NCBI GenBank assembly: GCA_963575745.1
Contig: CAUYUJ010003022.1
Location: forward strand, 1-45,000
Source: Prorocentrum cordatum
Lineage: Eukaryota; Sar; Dinophyceae; Prorocentrales; Prorocentraceae
DNA: 45,000 nucleotides
Direction of reading: 5' to 3'
Of this stretch, positions 39,816 through 45,000 are shown piece after piece; the stretch's first letter is position 1, and every line of letters starts with the position of its first letter. The notes beneath the pieces were generated by a model. That model saw nothing but the letters and a program-made list of their open reading frames with translations, was not told where the DNA came from and ran no database searches. Position numbers and translations under genes: made by a program.

Positions 39816-40572
39816 ATCAATTACTAGCACGTGGGGACACACCGTTCTCACCAGTGCCAGGGTTTTCATAGGAGGCGGGCAATACCCCCACTTTGTGGGG
39901 GGGCCGGTTCAAGCTCTACCAAATTTCCAAACGACTCTTCGCCACCACCCACACCCAGCTTCCCGCCCTATGACGTTCGGACACTTCACTTCGTGGCATG
40001 CGGACGACCGTGGCTACTATTCAGGGCCCCGCGGCCGACGACGACGGCGTGCGCGCGCGAAGAAAAAACGAATGTGTCCCGCATGGTATTATTTGACAGG
40101 GATGATGGCCCTGGCAGGTGCGCAACCGTTGTTGCAGAAGTTCGAAAAAGTTGCTCGCAAAAGCCCGTTTGACAGAAATGATTAAAAAGTGTTGGGTTTC
40201 CTACGAATCCGCAAGAGCGCGCGGGATGAAATCTTGACATTTTTTGTTGAAGAACCATTGTTTTTTTGATGTTTTTATGTTAAAATCGCTACGAAAATTA
40301 AGGTTTTGGGAGGATTTCGTCTTGCGCGCGCGAATGTGCACTTTACTTTTTTTTTGCAAGGGATTCTTGAAGTTTGGTTATGTTAGAACAAGAAATGTCC
40401 ACTTTAGCTTATTTTTTGCAAGGGAAAACCGATCGTAACAACACAACCGGATCCGGACCAACCCGTTTTGCTTGAGACTTCCTCACGAAAATGATGAAAA
40501 TGAGGCTGCGGCCTAGGCGCGGCGGGGGGGTCGCGCACCAGGGGCCCCAACAATAATTATTCTTTAGAAGTA
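39816..40572. other. Non-repeated insert with an A+T-rich half
   Basis: Lies between two AAC runs where the other copies have none. 39816-40185 is the 3' part of an open plus-strand frame (from 39631) with a basic run RGRRRRRARAKKKR then WYYLTGMMALAGA; no homology recognised. 40186-40440 is A+T-rich and holds a 30-bp direct repeat (TTTTTTGCAAGGGA at 40348 and 40412). Confidence 0.45.
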
Positions 40573-41174
40573 ATAATGTTCAACAACAACAGCAACAACA
40601 ACGGCTCCCGACTGTTGTTTCCTCACATGTTGATCCCAAATCGCGTTCCCGCGCGGGACCTCCTCGCAATTTATGCAGAAACAGCGCTCTCGCGTGGGAT
40701 TTCCTCGCAATTTATTCGAACGCCGCGCCCTCGACACTCAGGAATCACGCTCTCGCTCTGGATGCCATCAGGATTTATTTGGGAATCGCGCTGTCGCTCG
40801 AGACTTCCTCGCGACTCATGCAGGACGCACGCTTCAGCAACCCGCGTTCGGCCTGGCCGCCTGGACCTGCCTTCCCGACCCGCCTCTTAGGGTCTACCCG
40901 CCAGATCTGCCCGTCTGGTTCTGCCACGTGTTTTCTGCTCCTGGCCCCTCTCCTGCTATTCTCTCTCGTGCTCTATCCTCCTCCCTCCCCATGATTACTT
41001 CCTTCCATCCGTCCTTTGTTTTCTGCCTTAGGTGCTGAACGAAATGCACGTTGCGGGTAAGAAAGATATACCCCGAAGGGGGTTGCGACCGAAGACGAAT
41101 AGGGCGGGTATCGAGGGTCTGGGGTGTACGTGTCGAGTGGCACGCGAGCAGATAGGAACGAACAGTCTTACAAT
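40573..41174. repeat. Composite repeat, copy at 40.6-41.2 kb
   Basis: AACAACAACAGC start, ~40-bp units, GCACGCTTCAGCAACCCGC (40826), then the 3' region with TAGGGCGGGTATCGAGGGTC (41099) and CAGTCTTACAATG. Confidence 0.85.
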
Positions 41175-41198
41175 GGTTGTTGTTGTTGCGGCTGTTGT

Positions 41199-41255
<57 letters not shown>

Positions 41256-41268
41256 TGCTGTTGTTGTT

Positions 41269-41301
<33 letters not shown>

Positions 41302-41466
41302 GAATTCTCATTTCTGAAGAATAATTATTGTTGATCCCCCCCCACCGGTGCATATTGTTTTTTCTCAGTCAAAGTGTGCCCCTCGACGCTCGCACCCTAT
41401 TTTTTTGACAGGGAAAGTCTTCATGCTCAAACTGGGCCCCTGGCCCCCGGGTTACAACAACAACGG
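41175..41466. mobile_element. GTT...AAC bounded MITE-like element, copy 5
   Basis: Expanded GTT/GCT left end (41175-41300), core TTGATCCCCCCCCACCGGTG and TTTTTTGACAGGGAAAGTCTTC, right end GTTACAACAACAACGG. Confidence 0.8.
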
Positions 41467-41704
41467 CTCCCGCTTGAGACTTCCTTACAATTTAGCCAGG
41501 ACCCCCGCTCCCGCCCGAGACTTCCTCGCAGTTTATGCAGGAATCGCGCTCTCGCTCGGGACTTCCTTACAATTTATTCAGGAATCGCTCTCCCGGCGCT
41601 CTGCAGTCGCGCTCTCGCTGGAGACTTGCTTGCAACTTACTGAAGAATGGCCTTGCGTTGGAATTCCTTTCAATTTGCCCAAGCGCCGCGCTCCCGACAC
41701 CCAG
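41467..41704. repeat. ~40-bp degenerate tandem repeat
   Basis: Six units ending GCCGCGCTCCCGACACCCAG, the same end as at 32302 and 34590. Confidence 0.85.
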
Positions 41705-41913
41705 AAACCATACATGCGTTTTTTTCTCCGGCAACATTTATGTTCGCAGATGCGGAAGACAAAGACGCTCATCGGTTACTATTAAATCTCTACTTGACTA
41801 CCCATGAATCGATGGATATGAGAATTACTGATGGATTCGTAGATTGCGTTTGCATGGGAAGTTTATTAACTGCTTCACCACCTGAAAGAGGTGTAGTGTT
41901 ACATCGTTGTTTA
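41705..41913 (+). other. ~209-bp A+T-rich insert with an open frame
   Basis: Relative to the copies at 32310 and 34605, this segment replaces GC inside CACCCAGGCACCCAGGAGTC. It is markedly A+T-richer than its surroundings. One plus frame is open across it (MFADAEDKDAHRLLLNLYLT, later DGFVDCVCMGSLLTAS) with ordinary amino-acid composition, unlike the repeat-encoded frames. The source is not recognised: a short exon, a transferred fragment or chance are all possible. Confidence 0.5.
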
Positions 41914-42180
41914 ACCCAGGAGTCGCGCCCGTTGTGGCCCCATGTGCATGCCCTTCGTGGCCCCGCTGTCGCCATTTGTGTACCCCTCATTGTCGTACGT
42001 GGCCCAGTTGCTACCCTCAGTGGCACCGTCGTTGCCTTCTGTGGCCCCGCATTATCTGCACTTCGTGGCCCCCGCTCGTTCGCGCTCTTCGTGGCCCCGT
42101 ACGCATTCCCTTCGTGTCCCCGCTGTCGCCCTTCGTGGCCTACGTCGTGCCCTTCGTGGCCCTTCTGTCGTCCTCTCTCG
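41914..42180. repeat. Short CCCTTCGTGGCCCC array, copy 3
   Basis: Diverged units, matching the tail of array copy 1 (for example CCCATxTGCATGCCCTTCG at 32680 and 41939). Confidence 0.85.
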
Positions 42181-42500
42181 CTCTCGCTTTCGCTCCTCGT
42201 CGCCGTCGTCGTCGTCGTCGCCGTCGTCTTCGGCGTCCTCGTCGTCGTCGTCGTCGTCGTGGTCGGTCCCTTGTCCGTCCCTCTTGGGGTCGGGTCGACG
42301 GTCCGCGGCCGCCCCGCCGATCAGCGCTGCCGCTGGCCAGGCCGACGGTCCGCGGCCGCCCCGCCGCTTGCGGGGGCCTGGCCTGCAGGGAAGAAAGGTC
42401 TACCCCCCAAAAGGGTTTCGATCGAAGACGAAGAGGGCGGGTATCGAGGGTTTGGGAAATACGCGTTATTGGACACTCGAGCATATAAGGGCGAACGGTC
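42181..42500. repeat. TCG array and composite-repeat 3' module
   Basis: TCG/TCC triplets (42181-42262), two copies of GACGGTCCGCGGCCGCCCCG (42298 and 42342), then GAGGGCGGGTATCGAGGGTT (42434). Confidence 0.85.
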
Positions 42501-42745
42501 TTAAACTTATTGTTGTTATTGCTGTTATTGTTGTCGTTGTCGTTGTCGTTGTCGTTGCTGTTGTAGTTGTAGTTGTAGGTGTTGTTGTTGTTGTTGTTGT
42601 TGCTCTTGTTCTTGTTCTTGTTCTTGTTCTTGTTGTTGTTGTTGTGGTTGTTGTTGTTCTGGTGGTTGTTGTCGTTGTTGTTGTTGTTGCTGTTGTTGTT
42701 GCTGTTGTTGTTGTTGTTGCTGTTGTTGCTTTGTTTGCTGTTATT
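42501..42745 (+). repeat. (GTT)n array
   Basis: GTT with GTC, GCT and CTT variants; no matching AAC end follows. Confidence 0.95.
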
Positions 42746-42792
42746 GATATTGACGAAGATGACGGTGATAATGCTAATGAAGGTGATGGTGC

Positions 42793-42996
42793 TTTATGGT
42801 CGCGTGGATGTCAAAGGACAATCAATATCTACGTGGGCACAGGCGGGGAACCGACCACGCTGGTGTACAGCACCAGCATGGACTTCGCAGTGCACTGGCG
42901 AGTGTTGCTGCATCCTTCCGCGTGCCGCAGCACCTGCTAGTGAACCAGGAGTGACCGGTCCCAGGCACTAAAGACCCAGAGGCGTCGAAACGATGA
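42793..42996 (+). repeat. ~205-bp direct repeat, left copy
   Basis: TTTATGGTxGCG...GTATCTACGTGGGCACAG, CAGCACCAGCATGGAC and CTTCCGCGTGCCGCAGCACC, ending CGAAACGAT. Roughly 80-85% like 44078-44283. Confidence 0.88.
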
Positions 42997-43815
42997 TGGC
43001 ACATGGACGCCATCGCGCGAGGAAGGGAAACGCCGCGAGGGAACCACCGCCTGAGGGAGCCGCCGTTCTTCCGCTTGGTCGAGCGCCTTCTGGTCGTCGT
43101 ACAGTTCGTCCATGGTCGCTTTGCGCTTCGCCAGCGTAGGATTCGCCAGGTTTCGCCACCGAATCCAGCGCAGGATTCGCCGCGCGTGGGGGCAACCTGC
43201 GTAGGAGCCGCCGCCGCCGCATGCGCCGCCCCTGGGTGCGTAGGAACCGCCTGCGTGGGAGCCGCCGTGCGTAGGAACCGCCTTCGTAGGAACCGCCGCC
43301 GTGGTGGGGACCGCCACCGTGGAAGCCGCCTGATTGGGAACCCCCGCCTCGGGGGCCGCCCGTGTGGGAACTGCCACCGTGGGGCCCGCCGCCCCGTGAG
43401 CCGCCGCCGTGGGGCCCGCCTCCGTGTGAGCCGCCGCCGTGGGCATTGTCACTATCGGAATCGTCCCCGTGTGGACGCCGCACCACTTGGAACCGCAGCA
43501 GTGGGAGCTGCCGCCGCGGCAGCCGCGGTGGTAGCTGGGGGGGCACACCTCGATGAGTCGCCGTGGTGGGAGCCGTCGCCGATGGAGCCGTGGGAGCCGC
43601 AACCATGAGAACCGCCTCCGTGGGAACCGCGGTGGGAGCCGCCGCCGTGGGAACCGCTTCTGTGGGAGCCGCCGCCGTGGGGGCCGCCGCTGTGGCAGCA
43701 GTCTCTTTGGTAGCCGCTTCCGCGGGGACCGCCGCCGTGGAAAACGCCGCCGTGGGAGCCGCCGAGGTGGGAATCGCCGCCGTGGGAACCGCTTCTGCGG
43801 GAGCCGCTGTCTGAA
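42997..43815 (-). pseudogene. Decayed Gly/Ser/His-rich protein fragment
   Basis: On the minus strand a GGSHGGG/GGGPHGG-type reading persists but changes frame twice: about 43810-43560, 43450-43270 and 43270-42990. It then passes into a more ordinary segment, KRKATMDELYDDQKALDQAE (about 43100-43160). The plus strand shows the same DNA as a 15-bp GGGAACCGCCGCCGTG-like minisatellite. A repeat-derived frame cannot be excluded; the charged C-terminal segment is the main reason to suspect a former gene. Confidence 0.35.
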
Positions 43816-44077
43816 GTGGGCCGCCCACTGCTGTTAGTAGGAGCCGCCACGAGTTGGGCCGAAGTGGAAAGACCACATGCAAGCCGAGGGGAAAGAGGAC
43901 GTAGCGGCATCAAGTGGGTAGGCCGAACCCATACACTGCCTGGCGCCGATGCCGCCGGCGTGCGAGGGACCCCATGGAACCCGAGGGGAAGATGTAGGTG
44001 GACGTGAACGTGGGCGTGAACGTGACCCGCTGCACCGCCATAGCCAGCAAACCGGATCAGGTGCAGGAGGATCATGA
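43816..44077. other. Interior of the direct-repeat-bounded segment
   Basis: Mostly unique sequence with short GTGAACGTG duplications (about 44003-44020); no gene recognised. Confidence 0.4.
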
Positions 44078-44283
44078 TTTATGGTTGCGCTGGCGTCGAA
44101 GGACAACCAGTATCTACGTGGGCACAGACGGGAAGCCGACCACGCTTGTTTGCAGCACCAGCATGGACCTCGCAGTGCACTGCGACGAGTGTTGCTGCAC
44201 CCTTCCGCGTGCCGCAGCACCTGCGAGTGAGACAAGAGCGACCTGTCCCAGGCACTGAAGGCCCGGAAAATCCGAAACGATTA
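44078..44283 (+). repeat. ~205-bp direct repeat, right copy
   Basis: Partner of 42793-42996, followed directly by a GAT-type array. The layout (GTT/GAT array, repeat, about 1.1 kb, repeat, GAT array) resembles a small LTR-like element. Confidence 0.88.
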
Positions 44284-44800
44284 TGCTGATGGTGATGAGG
44301 ATGATGCTGATGGTGATGGTGAATAATGATGGTGGTGATTATGGTGTTGGTGCTGCCGATGATGATGGCGATGATTCTGGCGACAATGCTGTTACTGTTG
44401 ATGATGTGGGGGTTGGTCATACGGACCAAAGAGACGAAGAAGGTTATGGGGAACATTAAATAAAGGAAGGGATTGTTAGGCTGATCAGGATGATGGGGGG
44501 GGGGACTTCTGATGTTCATGATGATGTTGATGATAAGGACGATGATGACGATTCGGATGGCGAACATGACGGCCATGATGATACTATTAGTGCTGATACA
44601 GATGGCAATGATGGTGGTGATGCTCATGACGGTGATTCTGCTGATGAGGTTGCAGCGGGTGCCGCGGCTGAAGGTGATCATGGCGATATTCAGAACGACG
44701 AAGAACATGAGGTGGAGGAAGAAAGAGCGAAGATAGAGGAGTTGGAAGATGAAACAGATGAGGATGTCGTAGGACAAAGAGGTGGAGTTTAGGAGGAATG
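44284..44800 (+). repeat. Degenerate GAT array
   Basis: GATGATG, GGTGATG and similar. An acidic 100-codon frame (44490-44792) derives largely from it and is not taken as a gene, although its last third (EEERAKIEELEDETDED) is less repetitive. Confidence 0.8.
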
Positions 44801-45000
44801 GAACGCGTGATTGGACGATTGGACCCTGTTCGAATCATATCCACACCATGGTCGGGTGATGTCGGATGATATCGATTAGCCTGCTTGACGTGAGACGACT
44901 CCAAAAGGAATAGGATGCTCGTCAGTGGTGGTGGTGATGGTGCGTCAGTGTACGTGTGGAGGGGGAGGCGGAAGTGGGAAGTGCGGGGCGAGAAGGGGGA
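44801..45000. other. Unique sequence at the right edge
   Basis: No feature recognised. Confidence 0.4.

Noticed and set aside
44490-44792. 100-codon acidic protein
   Set aside because: Two thirds derive from the GAT array; no independent evidence of coding.
1-45000. CRISPR-like arrays, bacterial operons or defence systems
   Set aside because: Tandem repeats are contiguous without unique spacers, and gene structure is eukaryotic.

Overview
The window looks like nuclear DNA of a dinoflagellate. Four observations support this: a near-perfect relict of the dinoflagellate spliced leader (SL) at 37928-37949; a large gene with tiny exons, non-GT donors and AG|G acceptors; an intronless gene for a secreted PDZ-like protein of a type common in these algae; and very dense simple and minisatellite repeats. 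I cannot name the species; a Suessiales or Prorocentrum-like genome would fit.

Part 1, the host gene. Four plus-strand exons (588-704, 7501-7749, 17106-17150, 30121-30333) join in phase 0 and encode successive membrane segments of a ZIP-family metal transporter, closest by eye to the plant At3g08650-like group. The exons total about 0.6 kb over 29.7 kb. Introns are about 6.8, 9.4 and 13.0 kb, and the fourth has no recognised end in the window. The N-terminus and the C-terminal membrane segments were not found here.

Part 2, the introns. Almost everything from 1 to 30 kb is intronic repeat. It holds trinucleotide arrays (GAG, GAT, TCC, GAC), a decayed minus-strand non-LTR retrotransposon (about 2640-5316) with a YVDD reverse transcriptase motif, and many tandem arrays (101, 145, 87, 397 and 380 bp units). 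It also holds a family of transposable elements with terminal inverted repeats and 8-bp target duplications: 8283-13007, 17230-20955, and a 159-bp miniature copy at 21725-21883. The two large copies are head-to-tail dimers of a module [73-bp repeat array + GAGGCT array + conserved tail]. Two families of fold-back elements occur at 16900-17090 with 30412-30640, and at 27229-27473 with 28301-28606.

Part 3, 31.8-42.7 kb. A composite dispersed repeat occurs about six times. Each copy has (GTT)n...(AAC)n terminal inversions, about 40-bp units, 21-bp 'CCTTCGTGGCCCC' arrays and a conserved 3' module. One copy is split by an intact processed retrogene (37928-39445) that has an SL relict at its 5' end and about 19-bp target duplications. 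It encodes a 334-aa signal-peptide protein with two PDZ-like repeats and an acidic tail (38248-39252). If the ZIP gene continues to the right, this retrogene is nested in its fourth intron.

Part 4, 42.7-45 kb. Two about 205-bp direct repeats (42793-42996 and 44078-44283) bracket a GC-rich segment that contains decayed minus-strand Gly/Ser/His-rich coding sequence. Simple GAT-type repeats follow to the end.

Nearly all the other long open frames come from repeats whose unit length is a multiple of three. They are not annotated as genes.
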